Positions 1 to 6,219 of a stretch of DNA of 10,352 nt are shown here, piece by piece (position 1 is the first letter of the stretch; each line of letters starts with the position of its first letter). The stretch is from the NCBI GenBank assembly GCA_012271025.1, contig JAAXHF010000735.1, forward strand, positions 1-10,352, given 5' to 3'. Source of the DNA: Deltaproteobacteria bacterium. Its GTDB lineage: Bacteria; Desulfobacterota_B; Binatia; Bin18. The notes below the pieces were generated by a model. That model was not told the DNA's origin, did not search any database, and saw only the letters and a program-made list of their open reading frames with translations. Made by a program: the position numbers and the translations under genes.

Positions 1-2
1 AA

Positions 3-1685
3 TCATTTATAGGTCCTGAGCCTAGATTCCAAAGCCTCCCAGCCTAGCATGTCGAAGTCGCCGGAGCCGTAATGCTCGAATGTATTCGATATGTCCCAAT
101 GGCGTTGAATCATCACATCGCGCGCAGTGAGATGTCTTGAGAGATGGAGGAACCATAACGCACGGTGTGACTGCCTGGGCCGAATAAAGAACGGCGTATC
201 GTAGACCGCTCTTGTGACGGATCGAATATGCTCGCGTAGGACTCTCTGAACGAGAGCCTTTCCTCCATCGCCGTTCTTGAGCTGAATCAATTCGTGTATT
301 CTTGATTCCGTCAATTCGATTGGAGCAACAGTTCGTACAAATTCCGGCGTCTCTGCAAGAAAGTTAGTGAGAGCATCAGCGGCGAACGTCAGAATAACTT
401 CTGCCCTGGGTAACTCCCGAAAAATCTTGGCGACAAGCGATGATTTCACCTGTGAGTAGCCAGTTTGATCAAGAAGGAAAATCGAACGACCTGCTCGGGG
501 CTGTCGGCGACGAATTGCCGCAATGATATCGTCAATCGCATCCTCGAATCGACTGTTACGGATAGCGATTTTTTCGCCGTCCACTTGGTAGCCACGCTCT
601 TTCAAAACTTTCCTGAGGCAGTCTATGTGGGCGGCATTCGCGTCAAGAAAATAGTGTTTGAAATCAAAGTGCAAAGGCTTGGTTCGGCCTCGACGCAACC
701 TCTTTATTGCGGCTTCAGATTCCTCAAGCATGACCAGAGGACTGCCGGATACGATCTCATCACCATCCTGAAATATGCCGCCACCGGCAAAGCCATCAAT
801 GAGGTCAAGCTTGAATTCGTCGCGCGCCGGATTGATGTTCAGTCTATCGAAATACGCACGCAGGTAACTGCGCAAGACCGTGAGTTTGGCTTTGCTGTGC
901 TCCTCAAGGGAAGGCGGAGGCTCGTCAGGATGCCAGCGAAACTTCATAGATGTTCTTCCTTTGGGAGAAACGGGCGTCGCGCTATGTTCGACGTCGTCGA
1001 GTAGACGGCCTCCCGATTTCGGTGTCCTCCCGCCCCATTGCTTGAAGAAAAAGGGAATTTCCTCCCGCTCGCACCGGTCCCGTACCTCAATGGCCCACTC
1101 GCGCTGCATCGGCCGGGCCTTCGGGCCGCTCTCCCCGCCGACGATCACCCAAGCGATTCCGGTGAGGTTCAGGTCTCCTATGGGGCCGAGCAAGGGTTCG
1201 ATAGAGAGGAAGCGCGTGGAGATGGGAGCCTGCTGAAGATGCCGGACCCTGGCGGTCGCCGTGTGGTCTTCAACGGACACTCCGCACCAGATGTGTTGCG
1301 GTGCCGGACGCGTGCCATAGCGACGACAGAGATAGTTCCTCATGCGCGAGCTGCGCTTGGTCAAGAGCTGGAAAATATGCTGCTCAGCCGCTTCCATCGT
1401 GTCGAACACTTGGTCGATGAATTCCTCGGGAATCTGCCTGTGGAACAGGTCACTCATGGAATTCACAAAGATCATGCGTGGTCGTTTCCACGCGAGCGGC
1501 TGGAGAAGGCGCTCGGGCCGCAGCGTGACATCGAATCCCTGCTCATAAGGGTGGCCGGGAACGCCACGAAAACGCTCGGAGAAGCGTTCAGCGTAACAGT
1601 GATCACAGCCCCGCGTGATCTTGGTGTAGCCTGTCACCGGGTTCCAGGTTGCGTCCGTCCACTCGATTGCAGATTTATCGCCCAT
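3..1685 (-). CDS. Fusion of phage Gp37/Gp68-like (DUF5131) domain and three-Cys-motif partner TcmP domain
   Basis: This 560-residue protein joins two domains usually encoded as neighbouring genes. Residues 1 to about 235 match the DUF5131 (Gp37/Gp68) family: the N-terminal IEWTDATWNPVTG signature, a radical-SAM-like cysteine motif, and the terminal FFFKQWGG and GRLLDD blocks. Residues from about 247 match TcmP: HSKAKLTVLRSYL near 263, IDGFAGGG at 296-303 (like a nucleotide or SAM-binding glycine loop) and LLDQTGY at 404-410. The family motif is normally C-x6-C-x2-C; here Cys27 and Cys30 are present but position 20 is Tyr. Start at ATG 1685 gives the complete N-terminal signature, although no clear Shine-Dalgarno precedes it. 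The stop is TGA at 3-5. Family function is not established; these genes recur in phages and mobile islands, and the HicAB neighbour agrees with an accessory or defence setting. Family calls are firm; enzymatic role is unknown. Confidence 0.9.
   Translation of the reverse strand: MGDKSAIEWTDATWNPVTGYTKITRGCDHCYAERFSERFRGVPGHPYEQGFDVTLRPERLLQPLAWKRPRMIFVNSMSDLFHRQIPEEFIDQVFDTMEAAEQHIFQLLTKRSSRMRNYLCRRYGTRPAPQHIWCGVSVEDHTATARVRHLQQAPISTRFLSIEPLLGPIGDLNLTGIAWVIVGGESGPKARPMQREWAIEVRDRCEREEIPFFFKQWGGRTPKSGGRLLDDVEHSATPVSPKGRTSMKFRWHPDEPPPSLEEHSKAKLTVLRSYLRAYFDRLNINPARDEFKLDLIDGFAGGGIFQDGDEIVSGSPLVMLEESEAAIKRLRRGRTKPLHFDFKHYFLDANAAHIDCLRKVLKERGYQVDGEKIAIRNSRFEDAIDDIIAAIRRRQPRAGRSIFLLDQTGYSQVKSSLVAKIFRELPRAEVILTFAADALTNFLAETPEFVRTVAPIELTESRIHELIQLKNGDGGKALVQRVLREHIRSVTRAVYDTPFFIRPRQSHRALWFLHLSRHLTARDVMIQRHWDISNTFEHYGSGDFDMLGWEALESRLRTYK
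955..962 (-). promoter_or_regulatory. Internal ribosome-binding-like site before Met247 of the fusion gene
   Basis: On the minus strand AAAGGAAG lies 7 nt upstream of an in-frame ATG (947-945, Met247), exactly at the junction where the TcmP-like domain begins. This may be a relic of two separate genes, or a working internal start that also makes free TcmP. The sequence shows the motif; use is inferred. Confidence 0.4.
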
Positions 1686-1728
1686 GGCGACACTATGTTA
1701 CGTTATGCGCACGGCTCATGCTACGTGG

Positions 1729-1757
1729 TTGTCTCAGTGTTGGTATGAATCTATAGA
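1729..1757 (+). promoter_or_regulatory. Candidate sigma70-like promoter for hicAB
   Basis: TTGTCT (1729-1734) and TATAGA (1752-1757) are separated by 17 nt, each matching the consensus at four of six positions. Transcription would begin near 1764, leaving a leader of about 84 nt that contains two dyad repeats before hicA. This is a pattern match only. Confidence 0.3.
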
Positions 1758-1778
1758 CGAAGAGAAAGCGAAAGTAAA
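1750..1778 (-). promoter_or_regulatory. Candidate sigma70-like promoter for the DUF5131-TcmP gene
   Basis: Read on the minus strand, TTTACT (1778-1773) and TATAGA (1755-1750) are 17 nt apart, each four of six to consensus. The -10 box shares the 8-bp palindrome TCTATAGA (1750-1757) with the opposing candidate promoter, so the two would overlap face to face. Confidence 0.3.
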
Positions 1779-1779
1779 G

Positions 1780-1827
1780 TCTGTACCTAACGTGAATTTC
1801 GCTGAAATCTGTTGATATTCGTACAGA
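1780..1827. repeat. Dyad repeats upstream of hicA, possible HicB operator
   Basis: TCTGTAC at 1780-1786 is the exact inverted complement of GTACAGA at 1821-1827. Between them ATTTC-GCT-GAAAT (1796-1808) is a compact 5-bp dyad. HicB antitoxins with a DNA-binding C-terminus commonly repress their own operon through such inverted repeats. Position supports an operator; binding is inferred. Confidence 0.35.
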
Positions 1828-1847
1828 AATGTCTATTTTCAGGGTCG

Positions 1848-2054
1848 GTGAACGATACGGAATTCATCAAACGCGCTAAACGCTACGCAAGGAAGACCGG
1901 GCAGGAATGTCGTTTTGAGCCGGGCCGTGGCAAGGGGAGTCACGGGATGCTCTATGTGGGGAGTCAGCGCACGGTCGTCAAGCGTGGCGAGATTTCTAAA
2001 GGGATGTTGGCCGCCATGCTCAAACAGCTTCAGATCGACAGGCGCGACTTCTGA
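1848..2054 (+). CDS. hicA: HicA-family mRNA interferase toxin
   Basis: This is a 68-residue small basic protein with the HicA layout: an N-terminal helix (NDTEFIKRAKRYARKTG), then GRGKGSHGMLYVG with the presumed catalytic His32, then TVVKRGEISKGMLAAMLKQLQI. HicA toxins have a dsRNA-binding-like fold and cleave mRNA and tmRNA in the cytoplasm. GTG at 1848 is preferred because it gives the usual HicA N-terminus and has AGGG (1841-1844) just upstream; an in-frame TTG at 1812 would add 12 residues with no family resemblance. The stop overlaps the hicB Shine-Dalgarno region and hicB begins 9 nt later, so the two are probably co-translated. Toxin-first order is typical of HicAB. The sequence looks intact, with no sign of decay. 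Confidence 0.85.
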   Translation: MNDTEFIKRAKRYARKTGQECRFEPGRGKGSHGMLYVGSQRTVVKRGEISKGMLAAMLKQLQIDRRDF

Positions 2055-2063
2055 GGAGGGATC

Positions 2064-2501
2064 ATGCAGTACGTCTATCCATGTAATCTCACTCCTGACA
2101 GCGAGGAGGGCGAAGGATACGTCGTCACTTTCCCCGACGTTCCCGAGGCCATAACCGGCGCACGGACCAAAGAGGAATCCCTTGTGCTGGCCGAGGACGC
2201 CTTAGCCGTCGCGCTCGGCGCATACGTCGAGAACCGTGAAGACATCCCTGTTCCAAGCACTGCCGTAGACGGCCAAGTCTTGGTCGCCCTTCCGTCCATC
2301 GTTGCCGCCAAATTGGCGCTCTACACGGCTCTGCGCCGCCAAGGGATGACCAATGTGGCCCTGGCCGAGCGTCTAGGCTCGAGCGAGTCTGCGGTCCGGA
2401 GGCTGATCGATCCCCATCATCGTTCGCACATCGGCAGTATTGAAGCAGCCCTGCGCGCCGTTGGCCGTGGCTTAGTGGTGGGAGACCGGGCGATAGCGTG
2501 A
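2064..2501 (+). CDS. hicB: HicB-family antitoxin with C-terminal helix-turn-helix
   Basis: This 145-residue antitoxin pairs with the preceding hicA. Residues 1 to about 70 form the HicB RNase H-like partner domain: the GYVVTFPDVPEAITGARTKE segment is the usual signature, followed by the AEDALAVALGAYV helix. From about residue 90 a helix-turn-helix is visible (LYTALRRQGMTNVALAERLG, then SSESAVRRLID), the part expected to bind DNA. HicB masks HicA and represses the hic operon. AGGAGG at 2054-2059 sits 4 nt before the ATG and begins on the last base of hicA. The gene ends 17 nt before the phosphotriesterase-like start, so readthrough into the metabolic genes is possible although they are functionally unrelated. 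Confidence 0.88.
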   Translation: MQYVYPCNLTPDSEEGEGYVVTFPDVPEAITGARTKEESLVLAEDALAVALGAYVENREDIPVPSTAVDGQVLVALPSIVAAKLALYTALRRQGMTNVALAERLGSSESAVRRLIDPHHRSHIGSIEAALRAVGRGLVVGDRAIA

Positions 2502-2518
2502 CGCACGGAGGAAGAGCA

Positions 2519-3562
2519 ATGCAAGGCAAGGTGATGACCGTTCTTGGCCCGATTGAGCCCGACGCCCTGGGGATTACCCTGACGCATGAACACCTGCTCA
2601 GCGATCTCCGGGTGTGGTGCGAAGAACCCGAAGACGAGGAGCAAAAGGCGTTCGCGCACGCGCCGGTGGAAATGGCGACGCTCGGCGCCATTCGTCGGGA
2701 ACCGTTTGGCAACCTCGATAACTGTGTCCTTGACGACACCTCCCTGGCGGTTGAGGAATTGCGCCGGTTCAAGACTGCTGGCGGGGGCAGTGTGGTGGAC
2801 TGTACGAATAACGGCCTTGGCCGCACGCCGCTGGCCTTGGCGGATATTGCCCGGGCGACCGAGATCAATATCGTGATGGGCTCTGGGTATTACATCGGCC
2901 GTTCCCACCCCTATGACATGGCTGATCGGTCGGTTGAAATGATCGCTGATGAGATTGAACACGACCTCATGCAGGGCGTTGCCGATACCGGGCTGCGCTC
3001 CGGCCTCATCGGCGAGATCGGCACCAGCTTCAAGGTCCGTGACAACGAACGCAAGGTGTTGCGCGCTGCCGCCCGCGCCCAGCGGCGGACCGGAGCGCCG
3101 ATCAGCGTGCATCTGCTGCCGTGGCAGAAAAACGGGATCGCAGTCCTCGATATTCTTGAGGGCGAGGGCGCCAATCCGCATCAGGTCATCCTGTGTCATC
3201 TCAGCCCGACGAGCGACGACCTGCCATATCATACGACTCTGGCCACACGCGGCGCGTATGTTGAGTACGACTTCTTTGGCATGGAATACTACGTGGACAG
3301 CGTTGGCCGTTACCTGGGCTCGGACGCCGGGAGTGTCGCCGCGCTGAAACGGCTGATTGACGCCGGCTGTTTGGAGCGATTGCTGCTGTCCCACGATATT
3401 GCGATGAAGGTCCAACTCACCCGCTACGGTGGCTGGGGCTACGCCCACCTGGTCAAGAACGTGCTGCCCATGCTGAGTCGCAGTGGCCTCAGCGCCGAAC
3501 AGATCGACACCCTGATCGTGGCCAACCCCCGGCGCGTGCTGACGTGGGGTGCGCCGGTGTAA
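2519..3562 (+). CDS. Phosphotriesterase-family metal-dependent hydrolase
   Basis: A 347-residue cytoplasmic TIM-barrel hydrolase of the amidohydrolase superfamily, phosphotriesterase (PTE) group. Metal ligands are visible in order: His23-x-His25 (THEHLLSD), bridging Glu166 (LIGEIGTS), His198 (ISVHLLPW), His227 (ILCHLSPT) and Asp293 (LLLSHDIA). A Glu rather than the carboxylated Lys of bacterial PTE is the pattern of PHP (phosphotriesterase homology protein) relatives, many of which act as lactonases or esterases; the substrate here is unknown. ATG 2519 is chosen because GGAGGAA (2507-2513) lies 5 nt upstream; the GTG at 2498 overlaps the hicB stop and lacks that spacing. It precedes an SDR dehydrogenase by 43 nt on the same strand, suggesting hydrolysis followed by oxidation or reduction of the product. 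No truncation is seen. Confidence 0.88.
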   Translation: MQGKVMTVLGPIEPDALGITLTHEHLLSDLRVWCEEPEDEEQKAFAHAPVEMATLGAIRREPFGNLDNCVLDDTSLAVEELRRFKTAGGGSVVDCTNNGLGRTPLALADIARATEINIVMGSGYYIGRSHPYDMADRSVEMIADEIEHDLMQGVADTGLRSGLIGEIGTSFKVRDNERKVLRAAARAQRRTGAPISVHLLPWQKNGIAVLDILEGEGANPHQVILCHLSPTSDDLPYHTTLATRGAYVEYDFFGMEYYVDSVGRYLGSDAGSVAALKRLIDAGCLERLLLSHDIAMKVQLTRYGGWGYAHLVKNVLPMLSRSGLSAEQIDTLIVANPRRVLTWGAPV

Positions 3563-3564
3563 GC

Positions 3565-3580
3565 GCGGGCCCACGCCCGC
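3565..3580 (+). other. GC-rich hairpin between the PTE-like and SDR genes
   Basis: GCGGGC (3565-3570) and GCCCGC (3575-3580) make a 6-bp stem with loop CCAC, three bases after the stop. No T-run follows, so an RNA-processing or stability element is more likely than a terminator. Confidence 0.4.
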
Positions 3581-3605
3581 CCGCGTCCGTGAAAGGAGGC
3601 AAAAG

Positions 3606-4376
3606 ATGGCCGACAGACTGACGGATAAAATTGCGCTTGTGACCGGTGGCGCTTCGGGGATTGGGCGGGCGACGGTGCTCCGCTTTGCCGAAGAGGGGGC
3701 TGCGGTCGTGGCCGCCGACCGCAACCCGGGTGGTCTGGAACAGACCAAAAGCCTGGCCCGGCAAATCAGCCCGGATATCGAGACCGTGACCGTAGACGTC
3801 TCCAAATGGGATCAGGTCGAGCGTATGGTTGACGCTGCGGTTGAACGCTTCGGTCGTCTGGATGTCCTGGTCAACGCGGCCGGGGTTCTCATTCTGACGC
3901 CGCCGCTGGCCGAAGTTGATGAGCGGCACTGGGACCTGATGATGTCAACCAACCTCAAAGGGCTCTTCTTTTGCTGCAAAGCCGCCATCCCGGCCATGCT
4001 GCAAAACGGCGGCGGCTCAATCGTCAACATTGCCTCCATGGCCGGTGTGCAGGCCTACAGCCAATCCCTGCCGTATGCGGTCAGTAAGGCCGGCATCATC
4101 CACCTCAACTCGGTTGCCGCCAGCCAATATACGTCTCAGGGCATCCGGCTGAACTGCATTGCGCCTGGTTTTGTGGACACGCCGCAGGCGCGCGGCAGTA
4201 CCCAGAGCACCGAAGCCATACAGAAAGCGGCCCGCCATCATCCCCTGGGCCGCATCGGTCGGCCCGAGGAGATTGTGAACACGATTCTCTTTCTGGCCTC
4301 CGACGAAGCGTCCTACATCAGCGGTTCGACCTTTGTTGTGGACGGCGGCTCGTGGTCGGTTGCCAGCCGGCTCTAA
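3606..4376 (+). CDS. Classical short-chain dehydrogenase/reductase (SDR)
   Basis: A 256-residue NAD(P)-dependent oxidoreductase with all the classical SDR landmarks: cofactor loop TGGASGIG at 13-20, Asp38 after the second strand (suggesting NAD(H) preference), NAAG at 90-93, Asn116, and the catalytic Ser144, Tyr157 and Lys161 (YAVSK). The C-terminal LASDEASYISGSTFVVDGG block is typical of FabG-like members. ATG 3606 follows AAGGAGG (3593-3599) by 6 nt. It lies between the phosphotriesterase-like gene and a 78-residue unknown, 10 nt before the latter, and is probably co-transcribed with both. Substrate cannot be told; candidates are a hydroxyacyl, sugar or secondary-alcohol compound released by the upstream hydrolase. 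Confidence 0.92.
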   Translation: MADRLTDKIALVTGGASGIGRATVLRFAEEGAAVVAADRNPGGLEQTKSLARQISPDIETVTVDVSKWDQVERMVDAAVERFGRLDVLVNAAGVLILTPPLAEVDERHWDLMMSTNLKGLFFCCKAAIPAMLQNGGGSIVNIASMAGVQAYSQSLPYAVSKAGIIHLNSVAASQYTSQGIRLNCIAPGFVDTPQARGSTQSTEAIQKAARHHPLGRIGRPEEIVNTILFLASDEASYISGSTFVVDGGSWSVASRL

Positions 4377-4386
4377 GGGGGGGCGT

Positions 4387-4623
4387 ATGGAAAAGCTCAT
4401 CGAGATTAGTAATAAGGCGGTGGCGGATTACGGTTTTCGGCAGATCGTCCAGTGGAGTCCCGAAGATATCGTTGCCCAGTGGCAGCTCTCAAGCCGCGAG
4501 GCGGAACTCCTCAGCGGCGTTATCAAAGACGAGTTGGACCGCCTGCCGATTCCGGTCGAACCGCCGCAGGTGCCGCAGGAACAGGAGCGGGTGGCCGGGA
4601 TCATCCGGCAGGCCCTGGCGTAG
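4387..4623 (+). CDS. Unrecognised 78-residue small protein
   Basis: I do not recognise this family with confidence. The protein is acidic and predicted helical, without signal peptide or membrane segment. Its N-terminal half (SPEDIVAQWQLSSREAELLSG) looks like a small helical module reminiscent of short LigA-like dioxygenase subunits or helix-turn-helix units; its C-terminal part has a Pro/Gln/Glu-rich linker (PIPVEPPQVPQEQE) and a final helix. ATG 4387 is preceded by a G-run that can act as a weak Shine-Dalgarno, starts 10 nt after the SDR stop and gives a coherent protein. The close spacing suggests co-expression with the SDR and phosphotriesterase-like genes, perhaps as an accessory or scaffold. 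That role is inferred only from position. Confidence 0.7.
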   Translation: MEKLIEISNKAVADYGFRQIVQWSPEDIVAQWQLSSREAELLSGVIKDELDRLPIPVEPPQVPQEQERVAGIIRQALA

Positions 4624-4684
4624 CCGAAGGGCGCTGACGGGGCGTTTTGATGGGCAGAGCGGTCATCCCGCTGATGCAAAGACC

Positions 4685-5503
4685 TCAGTCCTTTTTCTGC
4701 GCCTGGACCGCTTCCTCGGCGGTCATGACCACCACATCGCCCGGCCCGGCGCTGACCTCGCCGCCGTCAACCACATAGGTCATGCTGGTCGCAAACGTCC
4801 CGGCCGGGCTGGCCAGGAACAGGGCCAGCCCAGCGATTTCGTTCGGCTCGCCCACCCGCTTCTGTGGATTGATCGGCGAACCGCTGGTCTCAACCGCCTC
4901 GACCAGGTCCTTTGCCAGCTCGGTTCGGATCAGACCCGGCGCGATGCAGGTCACCCGAATTTTATCGGCCGCCCATTCCTTGCCCAGGAGTTGGGCCATA
5001 TTGATCAGGGCCGCCTTGGACAGGGCATAGGTGCCGATGCCCATGGACGGCCGGACACCCTCATTTGAGGTGATGTTAATCACCGCGCCCCCGCCGCGCT
5101 GACGCATGGACTTCCGACACAGGCGGGCCAAGTGCAGCGGCGCCCACACATTGGTCCGCATCACCCTGAGGAAATCCGCTTCGTTTTCCTCGGCCAGGGT
5201 CACCAGTGAAGCGCCGGCGGCGTTATTGATCAGGATATCGACGCCGCCGAACTCCTCAACCGTGGCCTGATACAGCGTGTCGCAGTCCGCGCTGACCGAC
5301 ATGTCCGCCTGTACGGTCAAGACGCGGCGGCCGGTTGCCGCGACATCCTGTTTGGCCTGCTCAAGAGCTTCCAGTCCGCGCGCGGCAAGCACCAGGTCGG
5401 CGCCATGCTCGGCAAAGGCCAGCGCAATCGCCCGGCCGATGCCTTTGGAACCACCGGTCACAATCGCGACCTTGCCGTCCAGAGAAAAATCAACAATGCC
5501 CAT
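4685..5503 (-). CDS. Classical short-chain dehydrogenase/reductase (SDR)
   Basis: A 272-residue SDR, encoded opposite to its neighbours. Landmarks are TGGSKGIG at 16-23, an Ala-Ala-Arg at the end of the second strand (40-42, favouring NADPH), NNAAG at 93-97, Asn118, Ser146, Tyr159 and Lys163 (YALSK), then the PG motif region CIAPGLIRTE. The C-terminal tail of about 20 residues after YVVDGGE is longer than usual and ends in a charged helix (TAEEAVQAQKKD). On the minus strand AAAGGAGGA sits a few bases upstream of ATG 5503, making the start secure. It converges with the 78-residue gene across 61 nt and diverges from the GFA-type gene across 73 nt, so it is its own transcription unit. Substrate unknown. 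Confidence 0.92.
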   Translation of the reverse strand: MGIVDFSLDGKVAIVTGGSKGIGRAIALAFAEHGADLVLAARGLEALEQAKQDVAATGRRVLTVQADMSVSADCDTLYQATVEEFGGVDILINNAAGASLVTLAEENEADFLRVMRTNVWAPLHLARLCRKSMRQRGGGAVINITSNEGVRPSMGIGTYALSKAALINMAQLLGKEWAADKIRVTCIAPGLIRTELAKDLVEAVETSGSPINPQKRVGEPNEIAGLALFLASPAGTFATSMTYVVDGGEVSAGPGDVVVMTAEEAVQAQKKD

Positions 5504-5576
5504 ACACTCCTCCTTTGAGCCTCGATCATGCTAGAACGGAGCACATTAGCTGACAAGCCAAGAAGGAGGGAGACCT

Positions 5577-5948
5577 ATGCCACGCTACCGGGGCGGCTGC
5601 CACTGCGGCCGGGTCCGATTTGAGATCGACGCCGAGATCGGCACGGTCATTGACTGTAACTGTTCGATCTGCGCCAAGAAGGGTTTTTTGCACTTGATTG
5701 TTGACCCGCAGCAGATGCGTATGCTGAGCCCTGCGGACGCGGTCAGCCTGTACCAGTTCAACACCAAGACCGCCAAGCACTATTTCTGTCCGGTGTGCGG
5801 CATCAGCGCCTACTACATTCCCCGCTCACACCCGGACAAGATTGATGTCAACGTGCGCTGCCTGGAGGGCGTTGCGCTGGAAAGCCTGACGATTGTGCCG
5901 TTTAACGGCCGGGAGTGGGAGAAGAACCGGGCCAGTCTTGAGGTCTGA
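5577..5948 (+). CDS. GFA/CENP-V-type zinc-binding protein
   Basis: A 123-residue protein of the GFA family (named after glutathione-dependent formaldehyde-activating enzyme). Seven zinc-ligand cysteines are present: CHC at 8-10, CNCSIC at 27-32 and CPVCG at 71-75. The fold is a beta-sandwich with two zinc sites; some members help glutathione-formaldehyde adduct formation, but most are uncharacterised and the name overstates function. AAGGAGGG (5563-5570) lies 6 nt before ATG 5577. It is divergent from the SDR at 4685-5503; the 73-nt gap may hold both promoters. A thiol or aldehyde-linked role would suit the nearby oxidoreductases, but this is inference. Length and motifs are complete. Confidence 0.9.
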   Translation: MPRYRGGCHCGRVRFEIDAEIGTVIDCNCSICAKKGFLHLIVDPQQMRMLSPADAVSLYQFNTKTAKHYFCPVCGISAYYIPRSHPDKIDVNVRCLEGVALESLTIVPFNGREWEKNRASLEV

Positions 5949-5957
5949 CGGCTGGGC

Positions 5958-6173
5958 TCAATCCAGATCGAGCGTCACAAACCAGTATCCCAGGGCCTTG
6001 CCGTGGGCGACTAGGCTGCTGCGAATGGCCGGCTCAAGCAGCCTGACCCGATCCTCGGCCGGCGCCTGGATACAGACGGTTTTGTCTTCAACCCGGACTT
6101 GGTATAAGGGCAGCCCGAGCGAGCGAAAGACCGCCGCCCAGGCGGCTGAGGGGTCGGAGGCATGGTCCGTCAT
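5958..6173 (-). CDS. Small protein resembling the C-terminal domain of LarE sulfur transferase
   Basis: A 71-residue ORF. Its pattern SLGLPLYQVRVEDKTVCIQA, then a helix (EDRVRLLEPAIRSSLVAH), then LGYWFVTLDLD, resembles the C-terminal part of LarE-type ATP-dependent sacrificial sulfur transferases, where an R-V-R strand, a short helix and a GF-x-Y-VTLDL strand occur. The N-terminal PP-loop ATPase part of LarE is absent, and the upstream DNA encodes the HAD gene on the other strand. ATG 6173 is chosen; a TTG at 6209 would extend it by 12 residues. No good Shine-Dalgarno precedes either start, so expression is uncertain. It converges with the GFA gene with only 9 nt between stops. It may be a real stand-alone domain, a relic, or a chance resemblance. 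Confidence 0.5.
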   Translation of the reverse strand: MTDHASDPSAAWAAVFRSLGLPLYQVRVEDKTVCIQAPAEDRVRLLEPAIRSSLVAHGKALGYWFVTLDLD

Positions 6174-6219
6174 GGGCCGCGAGTGTACTACAAAATCACA
6201 GCCCGACAAAGGAGTGGGT

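Noticed and set aside
465..1748. Several plus-strand ORFs opposite the DUF5131-TcmP gene
   Set aside because: They are frame shadows of a gene with strong family matches on the minus strand, and their translations have no recognisable motifs.
2417..3805. Long minus-strand ORF of 462 residues opposite the PTE-like gene
   Set aside because: It is the antisense shadow of high-GC coding DNA; the plus-strand protein has all its metal ligands and a Shine-Dalgarno.
4658..4672. Possible terminator between the convergent genes ending at 4623 and 4685
   Set aside because: The AGCGG/CCGCT stem has only 5 bp and no adjacent T-run, too weak to call.
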